Shown one piece after another: positions 46,264-54,542 of a DNA stretch of 64,000 nucleotides. Under the pieces are notes generated by a model. It ran no database searches and was not told the origin of the DNA. It saw nothing but the letters and a program-made list of their open reading frames with translations. How positions within the stretch are numbered: position 1 is the first letter of the stretch; every line of letters starts with the position of its first letter. Origin of the DNA: a bacterium (GTDB taxonomy: Bacteria; Bdellovibrionota; UBA2428); assembly GCA_009991595.1 (NCBI GenBank), contig JAACVK010000036.1, positions 1-64,000 on the forward strand, written 5' to 3'. Both the position numbers and the translations under genes were made by a program.

Positions 46264-47124
46264 ATGGTCATATTTAAAGACCGAAAGACTCCGGGAATAA
46301 AGGGTCCAAAAGAAATCGAAGGTAAGAACCCTGTCGTTGCTCCACAAGGCTTTTGGGTTAAGTGTCCCGAATGCTCCGAAATTTTGCAGCAACCTAAGGT
46401 GGGAGAAAATCTCGACGTATGCCCTGAGTGCGAGTTTCATTTTAGAATCAGTGCGCGCAGACGGATTGAACTGCTTTGTGATCCAGGCGCCTTTGTTGAA
46501 AAAGACACCTCACTACTTACGACCGATATTTTAGAATTTTCTGATTCTCAAAAGTATCCTGATCGCTTAAAAGCCTCTAGGTCGAAGACTCGCTTAAACG
46601 ACGCCTTTGTTTCAGGCGAAGGTAAGGTCAAGGGAAGAAGTGTTCAGATAGGGGTTTTTGAGTTTTCTTTTATGGGCGGATCGATGGGAATGGTCGTCGG
46701 AGAAAAGATCGCTCGCGTCTTTGATCGAGGGACGAAAAAAAAGCAGCCTGTTGTTTTGGTTTTGGCTTCTGGTGGCGCTCGTATGCAAGAAGGCATTATG
46801 TCGCTTATGCAAATGGCAAAAACGGTTGCAGCGCTTAACAATTTTAGAAAGAAGCAAGTTCCTTATATTCCTATCTTTACTCACCCCACCACAGGCGGTG
46901 TAGCGGCTTCCTTTGCTTTTCTGGGCGATGTGAATATTGCAGAGCCGAATGCTTTGATTGGTTTTGCTGGCCCTCGAGTGATTCAACAGACGCTAAGCGA
47001 AAAGTTACCGCCTAAGTTTCAAAGATCCGAATTTCTATTGGAGCATGGCATGTTGGACGGGATAGTTCATAGAAAAGAGCTTCGCCCTTATTTGGATAGA
47101 GTGCTCGGATTTCTGATGGACTGA
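46264..47124 (+). CDS. accD: Acetyl-CoA carboxylase carboxyltransferase, beta subunit
   Basis: 286 aa. With AccA it moves CO2 from carboxybiotin to acetyl-CoA to make malonyl-CoA for fatty-acid synthesis. The zinc ribbon is intact: Cys34, Cys37, Cys53 and Cys56 in CPEC and CPEC. The carboxyltransferase motifs FMGGSMGMVVGEKI, ASGGARMQEGIMSLMQMAKT and HPTTGGVAASFAFLGD are present. It starts ten bases after the CRP-like gene stop and lptD follows one base after its stop, so crp-like, accD and lptD form a compact unit. Confidence 0.97.
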   Translation: MVIFKDRKTPGIKGPKEIEGKNPVVAPQGFWVKCPECSEILQQPKVGENLDVCPECEFHFRISARRRIELLCDPGAFVEKDTSLLTTDILEFSDSQKYPDRLKASRSKTRLNDAFVSGEGKVKGRSVQIGVFEFSFMGGSMGMVVGEKIARVFDRGTKKKQPVVLVLASGGARMQEGIMSLMQMAKTVAALNNFRKKQVPYIPIFTHPTTGGVAASFAFLGDVNIAEPNALIGFAGPRVIQQTLSEKLPPKFQRSEFLLEHGMLDGIVHRKELRPYLDRVLGFLMD

Positions 47125-47125
47125 G

Positions 47126-49381
47126 ATGAGTTTTGATAAAAAGCTGTTTCTATTTTTGTTACTTTCTTCCCCCGTCTTAAGTTCTGCGCAATCTACGGGA
47201 GAACGCTTCACGCATAAATCAGATACCTTCCGAACTGATTTCGAAACCAACGTCACCATTATGGAAGGCGATGTTTTTATCGAATCTAATGAGCGACGTT
47301 TGACTTCTGACAAAATGGAGATCATGGGGAAAACAGGGCAGATTCTATGCTCTGGAAATGTCACTTATAACCAAGGTTCGCTTTCGGTTTCGGCTGAATC
47401 TGGTGAAATGAATATTAAAAGTGGCTTGGGAACTTTTAAGAATGCTGTTTTGCAATTTGGTGATCAGTTGTATCTAGAGGGTAAATACATTGATCGATAC
47501 GAAGAAAATCGTTATCGAGTTCGACATGGTAAATTGAGCTTGTGTCAGGATTGCCCCCAAACTTGGAGTATTGCTGGATCAGTCATTGACGTTGAAATTG
47601 AAGGGTATGCCGAGGTTCACCATGCTCTTGTCCAGGTGAAGGATACGCCTGTTGCTTATATCCCGATTTTTATTTTCCCGATCAAATCGAAGAGGCAGTC
47701 CGGAATGCTTCCGCCAAAATTTAAGAGCGAAAAAGATATGGGCTTTCAAATGGGAGTTCCTTATTTTTGGGCTATTTCCAATGATGCCGACACTACGATA
47801 GAGCTGCGGCCGATGACTAAAGGTGGTCAACGAGTTTGGAATGAATTTCGCTATAAGTATTCGGACCGAAGCTTTATTGATGGGCATTGGTCGGTAAATA
47901 GAAACAATCTAGTCGATACTTTGCCTAGTGTTCGCTGGGGTTCTTCTTTCGAAGAGCGCATACAAATTTCACCATCGCTTGTTCAACGCTACACGGGAGA
48001 ATGGGCAAGCGATACAAGGTATTCGGGACATTTTGAAGAAGATTTTAGACGGAGTCGTTTGCCTCAACTAGTTCACGACTTCAACTTTACCTATCAAAAG
48101 CCAAACCTTTTTGCTTTAGCCGGTGCTCGCTTCAATCGGGACAATGTTCCTAGGGTTTTAAATAAAGATTTGCCGCAGGGTTTAGATCAAAAGCCCGTTC
48201 AAAGTTATCCTGATCTTAGTTTGATTAACCCAAGCTATCGTTTGCTCGGGCCATTGCGTATGGATGTAGATTCTCAATACCTATCGCTTAGGAGGCCTTA
48301 CGATGAGAACTCTCCTAAGGTTTCAGGCTCCATCGATCCCGAAACAGGGTTTATTCGCACTGGAGATCGCGCAACTATGCAGGTTTCCTTGGTTGCCCCC
48401 ATCGGCAGTCGGTATTTGAGTTACCGTCCTGAGATTGGATCTCGAATCGATTTTTATTCTTTTCATCAGCCGGTTTATCCGGGCTCAACTTACAGGGTTC
48501 GGAGTTTTATCGATCAAGAGTTGAGCACAGAGGTTTGGAGGGTTTTTAATTTTGACGATCGAGTGGATTTAAAAGCAGTCAAGCACTCGGTTCGTCCCTT
48601 TGTTCGTTGGAGCTTTTCGCCGGAGGACGTTCGGCAAGAGCATCCTTCCGAGTATCGTTGGGACAGTAGTTCTGGATCCTTTCGAAATGATCATCCATTT
48701 TTTACTCAGCGAGATGATCAAGGGCGAAAGTCTCCGAAGTTTGATTTATTTGACCCAAATTCGGATGCAGAGAGTGTCTCTCTTGGAACCATTTCAGAGG
48801 AGCAGCGTTTAGGGCATCATCACTTGTTAACGCTAGGCTTAGGAACTCGAGTGGTGGGCCGTTATGGCGATGAGCGTAGGCGTTATGAAGAGCATTTTGG
48901 AGCGAATGTTAGCCAAGACTTCAATCTACTTCCGGAAGGAGAGCGCTTGGGTCGAATTCTTTTTGATGCTTTTGGAGCCTACTCTGGATGGCGACTTTCA
49001 ACAAACATGGCTATAGATCCTCGCACTCGAAATGCAGACGTTTTGAACAAGCTTCAATATTCCAAATATTGGTATAGCGCCAATGTCTTTCAAAGCATTC
49101 AAAGAGGCAACCAAAGCGTAGGTGGAGGCGGATCTTTGAACGACATCGGGGCGTTTTCATTTTCATTCTTAAGTAAATATGATCTAGTTTTAAATGATTG
49201 GATTGAGCAGGAATACTCTTTTCTCTATAAGAGTCCTTCAAAATGCTGGCTTGTGCAGTTAACAACCCGAAGCACTGATGGTTGGTGGCCGGTCGATCCG
49301 AGGGTTGGAATCCCGACCTTTAGTTTAGACGTCGAGTATCGTCCTGAAGCCCCAAAATCTAGAAAATCCAAAGACATATAG
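47126..49381 (+). CDS. lptD: LPS-assembly outer-membrane protein LptD
   Basis: 751 aa. The N-terminus is a signal peptide (LFLFLLLSSPVLSSA). An OstA/LptA-like beta-jellyroll follows (about 35-130: VTIMEGDVFIESNERRLTSDKMEI), then the large beta-barrel that inserts LPS in the outer leaflet. VAYIPIFIFPIKSKRQSGMLPP, near 175-200, is the diagnostic start of the barrel domain. Two N-terminal Cys (CQDCP) and a late Cys (KCWLVQL) are in place for the disulfides that LptD needs. It begins one base after the accD stop, probably a translationally coupled operon. Confidence 0.95.
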   Translation: MSFDKKLFLFLLLSSPVLSSAQSTGERFTHKSDTFRTDFETNVTIMEGDVFIESNERRLTSDKMEIMGKTGQILCSGNVTYNQGSLSVSAESGEMNIKSGLGTFKNAVLQFGDQLYLEGKYIDRYEENRYRVRHGKLSLCQDCPQTWSIAGSVIDVEIEGYAEVHHALVQVKDTPVAYIPIFIFPIKSKRQSGMLPPKFKSEKDMGFQMGVPYFWAISNDADTTIELRPMTKGGQRVWNEFRYKYSDRSFIDGHWSVNRNNLVDTLPSVRWGSSFEERIQISPSLVQRYTGEWASDTRYSGHFEEDFRRSRLPQLVHDFNFTYQKPNLFALAGARFNRDNVPRVLNKDLPQGLDQKPVQSYPDLSLINPSYRLLGPLRMDVDSQYLSLRRPYDENSPKVSGSIDPETGFIRTGDRATMQVSLVAPIGSRYLSYRPEIGSRIDFYSFHQPVYPGSTYRVRSFIDQELSTEVWRVFNFDDRVDLKAVKHSVRPFVRWSFSPEDVRQEHPSEYRWDSSSGSFRNDHPFFTQRDDQGRKSPKFDLFDPNSDAESVSLGTISEEQRLGHHHLLTLGLGTRVVGRYGDERRRYEEHFGANVSQDFNLLPEGERLGRILFDAFGAYSGWRLSTNMAIDPRTRNADVLNKLQYSKYWYSANVFQSIQRGNQSVGGGGSLNDIGAFSFSFLSKYDLVLNDWIEQEYSFLYKSPSKCWLVQLTTRSTDGWWPVDPRVGIPTFSLDVEYRPEAPKSRKSKDI

Positions 49382-49397
49382 ACCTCGCCCGCCAGGC

Positions 49398-49425
49398 TTG
49401 ACCACGCGCCATTTCTGACTATGAT
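49398..49425 (+). promoter_or_regulatory. Sigma-70 promoter of tRNA-Val
   Basis: TTGACC (49398-49403), 16-base spacer, TATGAT (49420-49425), then a G/C-rich discriminator (AGGGGCCG). Start is predicted near 49432, 12 bases before the tRNA. Confidence 0.7.
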
Positions 49426-49443
49426 AGGGGCCGTTCATGAGTT

Positions 49444-49520
49444 GGTCGCTTAGCTCAGTTGGTTAGAGTATCTCCTTGACATGGAGGGGGTCGGCAGTTC
49501 GAATCTGCCAGCGACCACCA
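49444..49520 (+). tRNA. tRNA-Val (anticodon GAC)
   Basis: 77 nt with encoded CCA. The acceptor stem GGTCGCT pairs with AGCGACC (49510-49516). D-arm GCTC/GAGT, anticodon loop TTGACAT (49476-49482, GAC at 49478-49480), T-arm GGCAG-TTCGAAT-CTGCC. It reads GTC and GTT valine codons. Confidence 0.97.
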
Positions 49521-49570
49521 ACTTTCAACATCAGTGAAGAATCGAGTTCTGTTCAGATTGGATTTTATCA

Positions 49571-50005
49571 ATGAGCTCACGGCGCGGATTTTTTCTTTCT
49601 TTCTTGGTTTTCGCTTTCTCGGTGTATGCTGGGAAAGACAGGTCTAAATGCCAGGCAAGATTAAACACTAAGGTTAAGGAAGACCAAGGAATTAAAACTT
49701 TAGAATTGTATCAGCAGTCTTTGTCTATATTTAGAAACAAATGTGCTACTTGCCACTTTGGATTGGGGTTAAGTTTTGTCAACTTTCCATTCGAATCGAA
49801 TAGAAGACATGGTTCGAATGATCAATTTTCTATTGTTAAAGACGCCATTCGTCGGGCGCGACTACCTGAGTATCAAACTGTAGCGAGTGGTCGTATTGCG
49901 ATTCCTAACAAAGAGAGAATGCCCCCCTTGAATGCACCTCAACTTACGGATGATGAACTGAAAACTTTAGAGCAATGGCTTAACCTTGGTTTGCCTGAGT
50001 CTTGA
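49571..50005 (+). CDS. Small exported c-type cytochrome
   Basis: 144 aa. A signal peptide (about residues 5-20) is followed by one haem-binding motif CATCH (Cys58, Cys61, His62). The axial Met is probably that in KERMPPLNAP. The C-terminal helix, QLTDDELKTLEQWLNLG, is the usual closing helix of class I cytochromes c. It should carry electrons in the periplasm. No oxidase or reductase gene is adjacent. The stop is two bases from that of the convergent membrane protein. Confidence 0.85.
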   Translation: MSSRRGFFLSFLVFAFSVYAGKDRSKCQARLNTKVKEDQGIKTLELYQQSLSIFRNKCATCHFGLGLSFVNFPFESNRRHGSNDQFSIVKDAIRRARLPEYQTVASGRIAIPNKERMPPLNAPQLTDDELKTLEQWLNLGLPES

Positions 50006-50007
50006 CC

Positions 50008-51321
50008 CTAAGGGCAAAGCTTTTCTCTTGTTCCTCTGATCTCAAATCTTTTAAAGTCTGGGGCAACGGGGATTCGAAGCAACTTTGCGTCGTTTGCGCA
50101 TTGGACAGTTAGCTCGTCCAATTTAGTGGACCAAGAGTAGTCAGTTTCTCGTATAGGTAGAGGGATTCGGTGAAAAGAAAGCCCAAGATAAAAAATTGCA
50201 AAAACACTTAAAATCCACTTTTTCTGAGAGAGAACTCTTGCGTGCAGTAGAAAGTAGAAGGTTACTATTAGTGAGACTCCTTCGAAGATGAATCCATATC
50301 GGAAAAGAGAGAAATTAATCTGGCGATGCATTCTATTGAAATAAAGCATGGTCTCTTCACGAGCGAGAATCATTAAAAGGTGCAATGCAAGGTAGCAAGC
50401 GACAAGGATGACAATGTTTAAAGCGACTTTATCTTTTAGACTTCGCTTTATCCACCAAGCGATTAAAAAGACAATTAGGCCCCACCACAAGAAATCGATG
50501 TTCTGGGCAAGGTAAAGGGTTAGGTGGTCGCCGATAAGAGATCTCAATAGGATCTGATTGCTCAATGTGTGAAAGAGTGAGGAAAAAATCTTCGGTGAAA
50601 AATTAAATTGAGATCCAAAGCGACTTTCTTTTGCAATAAAGCAAGCAAGGGCATTCAAACAAATTAGTGTGAATGCAAAAAAGTCAAAGGACCTCAAAAG
50701 TTTTGAAGGTTGAAATTTGTGAAGGAGTGGAAGGAGTCTCCACGCTAAAATAGGAAGAAAAATGATGCTTTCTCCAGAAGAAAAAACAGCAAGAATGAGT
50801 AAAGTAAACTCCCATAAAGAATGTGGAGTTGTTGAATCGACGTTTCTCAAGGACCAATAGCCCATCCAAAAAGTGCAAACCCAATGCAGATTATTTGTAT
50901 TCGCTAGTGCTTCCCATAAGCCTGGGGCGAATGGAATGAGAATTAAGAGCAGGGCTCGCGCGGAAGGAGTTGGTAAAATTCCTGACAATCTTTGACTTAG
51001 AATCGGGAGCAAATAAATCCAAAAGACAAGAATGGACAGTATTGAGTTAGCAATCGGCCAAAACTCTATTGGAAAGCTGGATGTGACAATCGCTGTGATG
51101 AGTCTTGGCCATGTATGGTAGTAGCCGTCGTGAGGGAGGACTAGGCTTGCCCAGCCATGTTCTAGAAAATCTCTAAAAAAGATGCCGTCGTCAGCCCAGA
51201 AGTTGGGGTCTACGATTCTCCAATAACCTACAAGGAAGAGTAGAAAAAGAGCCGCCAAGGCTGTGAGAATTCTTAAACCCAATGAACCTCTATTTATATG
51301 TAATAAACCGCTTTCTTTCAA
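50008..51321 (-). CDS. Polytopic membrane protein with GT-C glycosyltransferase character
   Basis: 437 aa with about ten membrane helices. After the first helix there is NFWADDGIFFRDFLEHGW: a pair of Asp in the first periplasmic loop, as expected for GT-C enzymes that use lipid-linked sugars. The remaining loops have no recognisable motif. Transfer of a sugar to a cell-surface polymer is likely, but donor and acceptor are unknown. It overlaps, by 59 bases, the upstream non-coding part of the Cys-rich protein gene on the other strand. Confidence 0.65.
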   Translation of the reverse strand: MKESGLLHINRGSLGLRILTALAALFLLFLVGYWRIVDPNFWADDGIFFRDFLEHGWASLVLPHDGYYHTWPRLITAIVTSSFPIEFWPIANSILSILVFWIYLLPILSQRLSGILPTPSARALLLILIPFAPGLWEALANTNNLHWVCTFWMGYWSLRNVDSTTPHSLWEFTLLILAVFSSGESIIFLPILAWRLLPLLHKFQPSKLLRSFDFFAFTLICLNALACFIAKESRFGSQFNFSPKIFSSLFHTLSNQILLRSLIGDHLTLYLAQNIDFLWWGLIVFLIAWWIKRSLKDKVALNIVILVACYLALHLLMILAREETMLYFNRMHRQINFSLFRYGFIFEGVSLIVTFYFLLHARVLSQKKWILSVFAIFYLGLSFHRIPLPIRETDYSWSTKLDELTVQCANDAKLLRIPVAPDFKRFEIRGTREKLCP

Positions 51322-51379
51322 TCAGAAGCCACTTGAAAAGCACTTTACCTTTGGGGCCGTGGGCTCTAATCTACTTAGG

Positions 51380-52099
51380 ATGAAAAATGTTTTTTTGTGC
51401 CTTTTTAGTTTGAGCCTTATTTTTAGTTCTCATGCGCAAAAAGTTTCAAACGATGGTTGTCAGACCTGTGTGCCGCAAGATGTCGCAGATGTTTATGCAG
51501 AGGCGGACGCTGTTTTGGTTGTTCGAGCTAAAAATATTCCGAATCGAGAAAATCCTGTTGGGCAATATACAGTTTTACGCACTTTAAAGGCGAAAGAAGG
51601 TGTTTCTGTGCCCAAGAGTTTTTCGCTGAGGGCGACCTTCGATAAATGTAAGCGTGGTTTGTTTTTGCCTCCTGGTTCAAGCTTTGTAGTCTTTTTGAAT
51701 AAAGATGAAGACTTTCATTTGTTGCCCTGTCGAGCGCGCGAAATCGAGGTAGAAAATGATAAAATTAAGCTTAATGATGAAGAAATTAAGGTTTCGGCTA
51801 TTTCTAATTGGTTCGAGCAGCGAGCCGTGCCCGCGAAGCGGGAGAACGACAAGAAGGATAGTGTTACTGAACCTGTTGTAAGGAATTTTTGTATTCAAAG
51901 CAGTGATTGCACCTTACGTCATGTGGATTGTCTTGTTCATGAGTGCGCTTGCCCCGTGCCAGTTAATAAGAAGTGGTTTCCGGAATGTGGACAGCAAGTT
52001 AAAACGTTTTCTACCGATAAGAATATGAAATGTAGGTCTTGTCCGAAGGCCGAGCTTAGCTGTGTTAGAAATAGATGTGTTCAAGTTGTAAAAAAGTAA
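51380..52099 (+). CDS. Exported cysteine-rich protein
   Basis: 239 aa from ATG 51380, giving a clean signal peptide (VFLCLFSLSLIFSSHAQ). An earlier in-frame ATG at 51263 overlaps the divergent membrane-protein gene and I reject it. The mature protein has about 15 cysteines in two groups: near the N-terminus (CQTC) and in the last 90 residues (FCIQSSDCTLRHVDCLVHECACP, CRSCPKAELSC). The first 120 residues look like a beta-sandwich (AVLVVRAKNIPNRE, FVVFLNKDEDF), somewhat like NTR/TIMP-type domains, which also begin with a Cys-x-Cys. That likeness is a guess. A role in the periplasm or on the surface, stabilised by disulfides, is expected. Confidence 0.65.
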   Translation: MKNVFLCLFSLSLIFSSHAQKVSNDGCQTCVPQDVADVYAEADAVLVVRAKNIPNRENPVGQYTVLRTLKAKEGVSVPKSFSLRATFDKCKRGLFLPPGSSFVVFLNKDEDFHLLPCRAREIEVENDKIKLNDEEIKVSAISNWFEQRAVPAKRENDKKDSVTEPVVRNFCIQSSDCTLRHVDCLVHECACPVPVNKKWFPECGQQVKTFSTDKNMKCRSCPKAELSCVRNRCVQVVKK

Positions 52100-52103
52100 A
52101 CAA

Positions 52104-52652
52104 TTAAAAGGGGGCTAGAGTTTGGTCGCCTTTAATCTCTTGAGTAAGACTTGATTGTATTCTTTTAAAAAGCTCCGCAGTTGCGAGCGCATCTCCCATG
52201 GCTCTGTGCTTTTTTCCGTGGGAAATGCCTAAAGAAGCGGTCAGTTTAGGTAGGCTGTAGGAGGTCTCCTTTGGAAACGCCTTTCGAGCGAGCCGGACGG
52301 TGCAGTGGGTTTGCGCCTGATAATTGTATCCCAGTTCAGAAAATTCGTGTTGTAAAAAATCAAAGTCAAAACGAGCGTTGTGAGCCACGAAAACTCGGTC
52401 TTGAGTCATTTCAATTATTTTTTTTGCAACTTTAAAAAATGGTGGAGCTTGGAGAAGCATCTGATTGTCAATCCCAGTAATTTTGCTAATTAAGGGGGTG
52501 ATTCTTCGCTGGGGGTTGATGAGCGTTTCAAATTTTTCGACAATCTGACTTCCATTCATATTGATGATGGCAATCTCTATAATCTTATTGTCGGATGCTC
52601 GAAGTCCGGTTGTTTCGGTGTCAACTATTGAAAAGCGCTCAGTATGAACCAC
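52104..52652 (-). CDS. DnaQ-like 3'-5' exonuclease (DEDDh)
   Basis: 182 aa. ExoI motif IVDTETTG (Asp, Glu), ExoII FVAHNARFDFDFL (Asp) and ExoIII HRAMGDALAT (His, Asp) complete the DEDDh active site. It resembles the epsilon proofreading subunit or PolC-type exonuclease, but lacks a polymerase-binding tail of known type. The start is GTG 52652, directly next to the HAAS gene stop. It is third in a leftward run PadR - HAAS - exonuclease. Confidence 0.9.
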   Translation of the reverse strand: MVHTERFSIVDTETTGLRASDNKIIEIAIINMNGSQIVEKFETLINPQRRITPLISKITGIDNQMLLQAPPFFKVAKKIIEMTQDRVFVAHNARFDFDFLQHEFSELGYNYQAQTHCTVRLARKAFPKETSYSLPKLTASLGISHGKKHRAMGDALATAELFKRIQSSLTQEIKGDQTLAPF

Positions 52653-53585
52653 TTAATCGCTTTCTTTTGAATTTACAATTTGTCCATTGAGGATGGACAC
52701 CTTTATGGTTTTTGCTTTTTCATTGGTTGAGGAGATAAAGTTTCCGTCTACCTCTCCATTGGTTACATCTAAGCTATAAGAATAATCGAGGTCTTCTCTG
52801 GGGTGGATTGAGACTTGTCCATTTTTTATTTTCAGATCGACGTCAAAAGCAGGTTTTTGAATTTGAATGTTTCCATTGGATCCGTGAATAGAGAGTTTCA
52901 TATCCCTAGGCAGTTCGATGTTGCAGTTTGCTCCCTCGACCTGGCTCATGTCTAAGTTGTATGTGTTGTTTTTTTCTTTTAGTGAAAAGTTCTTAACTTT
53001 AGAGTCCTGCTCAATTTTACAGGTCCAGCTGAGTTTGTCATCTTTGGAGTTGTTAAGAGCCAAGATAGCATTGGCAAAGGGAATGTTTATGTTTTGATTT
53101 TTTCCTGAAAGCGAAGCGGTCCCGGATATTTCTCTTTCTTGAAGGCTTCGATCTACTTTCTTCGTGCTTGAATTTGAGCTGGTGTGATCGCTTATGTCGA
53201 TTAAGCCGCCAAGTATTCTGACGCGTCCTTCGGCTTCGTTGACTTCGATTATGGGGGTGAGTTGAGTGAATAGAAACATGGCTAAAACCGCAAAAACAGA
53301 CAATGTGCCGACTAGGCCGAAGGCAGCCCATTTTATAGCTTGGTGTTTCGAAGCTTTACTTGGACTTAATCCTCGTTCTAAGAGGTAACGGTTGGCAACG
53401 TGCTCAGCTTCACCAAGAGAAGCCAATGTCTTGTCTAGGTTCTGATTCGGGTTTCTGCTTAACTCCGATAGAATATGCGATTTGAGCTCGGTAATAATTT
53501 CTGCTTTCTCACTAACCGCGATCGATCCAAGGGCTTTGTCGATTTTAGTGAGGTAGGCTTCAAGTTTTGGATTTTTATTGTTCAT
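52653..53585 (-). CDS. HAAS-domain membrane protein with beta-helix-like ectodomain (DUF4097-like)
   Basis: 310 aa. Residues 1-75 are a HAAS-type helical domain (LEAYLTKIDKALGS, EIITELKSHILSEL), usually encoded next to PadR regulators. One membrane helix (about 90-112) follows. The C-terminal ~170 residues have repeated short strands ending in G-N/Q-V/I (GSNGNIQI, IKNGQVSIH, VTNGEVDG, ILNGQIV), the DUF4097 putative-adhesin pattern. It lies 11 bases inside the end of the PadR gene, so the two are coupled. It may sense envelope stress and bind the regulator, which is an inference from other PadR-HAAS pairs. Confidence 0.78.
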   Translation of the reverse strand: MNNKNPKLEAYLTKIDKALGSIAVSEKAEIITELKSHILSELSRNPNQNLDKTLASLGEAEHVANRYLLERGLSPSKASKHQAIKWAAFGLVGTLSVFAVLAMFLFTQLTPIIEVNEAEGRVRILGGLIDISDHTSSNSSTKKVDRSLQEREISGTASLSGKNQNINIPFANAILALNNSKDDKLSWTCKIEQDSKVKNFSLKEKNNTYNLDMSQVEGANCNIELPRDMKLSIHGSNGNIQIQKPAFDVDLKIKNGQVSIHPREDLDYSYSLDVTNGEVDGNFISSTNEKAKTIKVSILNGQIVNSKESD

Positions 53586-53943
53586 AATACTTTATGCTCC
53601 TGTTGTTGCTTAATTCTTTTAAGAGTTGATTCATTTTCAAAAACTCTTCTTTCATTTGAACGGCTTTATTTTGTCCTTCATCGGTTACAGAATAGAACTT
53701 TTTTGGGTTTCCTTTGTCTGGGGCGATTTCCCATTGTGCGCTCAAGACACCTTCTTTGCTCAGTCTGCTTAGGAGTGGGTAGAGGGTGCCTTCTTTTATA
53801 CTTAGGCCATGCACTTTAAGTAACTCGAGAAGCTCAAATCCATAGGCTCTTTTTCTCTTTTTAATCAAGAAAAGCAGGCAGAGCTCCAGATAGCCTTTTT
53901 TGATCTGGGTGTTCCAATTGCTGAGGCCGATTGATTTATCCAC
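53575..53943 (-). CDS. PadR-family transcriptional regulator
   Basis: 122 aa winged helix with the PadR core: LLFLIKKRKRAYGFELLELL, LSIKEGTLYPLLSRLSKEGVL and a C-terminal dimerising helix (EEFLKMNQLLKEL). The start is GTG 53943. It overlaps the HAAS gene start by 11 bases, the usual PadR-HAAS operon. On its promoter strand, GTATACTATGC lies upstream of the start and could be part of an autoregulatory site. The ligand or inducer is unknown. Confidence 0.9.
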   Translation of the reverse strand: MDKSIGLSNWNTQIKKGYLELCLLFLIKKRKRAYGFELLELLKVHGLSIKEGTLYPLLSRLSKEGVLSAQWEIAPDKGNPKKFYSVTDEGQNKAVQMKEEFLKMNQLLKELSNNRSIKYYEQ

Positions 53944-54039
53944 GCTTAAACAAAGTGCATAGTATACCTAGGGTAGTGGAGCAATTTTTTAGGGCTGGAT
54001 ATGACGGCGCGCTGCAGAGTATCCGACCTATGAGTCTTA

Positions 54040-54048
54040 TGCTAAGAA
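54040..54048 (+). promoter_or_regulatory. Extended -10 (TGCTAAGAA) predicting a leaderless mRNA
   Basis: Hexamer TAAGAA at 54043-54048 puts transcription start at 54055, the A of the ATG. No good -35 is seen. Confidence 0.4.
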
Positions 54049-54054
54049 GGCTCC

Positions 54055-54534
54055 ATGCAATCAAAAATGATTTTTGCTTTGATTTTAGCTCTGGCGGCGA
54101 GCACATCTGACTCAAGGGCCTCAGGGCTAGACCCCCGCCTAGTTGAGCTTCAAGGGGTTGCGCATATTTCCTCGGCTCTTCTTCAGCTGGAGGGCGTTGA
54201 GATGGGCTCCGAGGAGCGCAGTTTAGACCCTAGTGCTGATACTTTTCTTAGTTTTTACGAGTCTCCGGATGTTCCGCTTGAGAAGAGGCTTCGTGGAACG
54301 GTTTGCTATTTTAATTCTTCTTATCTTTGTTTTTTCGGGGAAAAACTAACCTTGGTCCTGTTTTACCGCGATCCATTGGCTGGTTTTGATGTTGGTCGAT
54401 TTTCTCGAGATTTGGTCGATACCTTCGAGCGCAGAATTCTAAAGCCTAAAGAAACGGCATTGAAGGCAAACCTTTATTTTGCCTTCATTCGGGACAACGA
54501 AGCCATTACCGTCGACACTGCTGTGATGAGATAG
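54055..54534 (+). CDS. Exported protein of unknown family
   Basis: 159 aa with a signal peptide (MIFALILALAAS, cleavage near SRA at 23). The mature part is mixed alpha/beta; a pair of cysteines (VCYFN, YLCFFG) is spaced to form a disulfide. No domain is recognised. It is divergent from the PadR unit and converges on the patatin-like gene with eight bases between stops. Confidence 0.65.
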   Translation: MQSKMIFALILALAASTSDSRASGLDPRLVELQGVAHISSALLQLEGVEMGSEERSLDPSADTFLSFYESPDVPLEKRLRGTVCYFNSSYLCFFGEKLTLVLFYRDPLAGFDVGRFSRDLVDTFERRILKPKETALKANLYFAFIRDNEAITVDTAVMR

Positions 54535-54542
54535 CCTAGACT

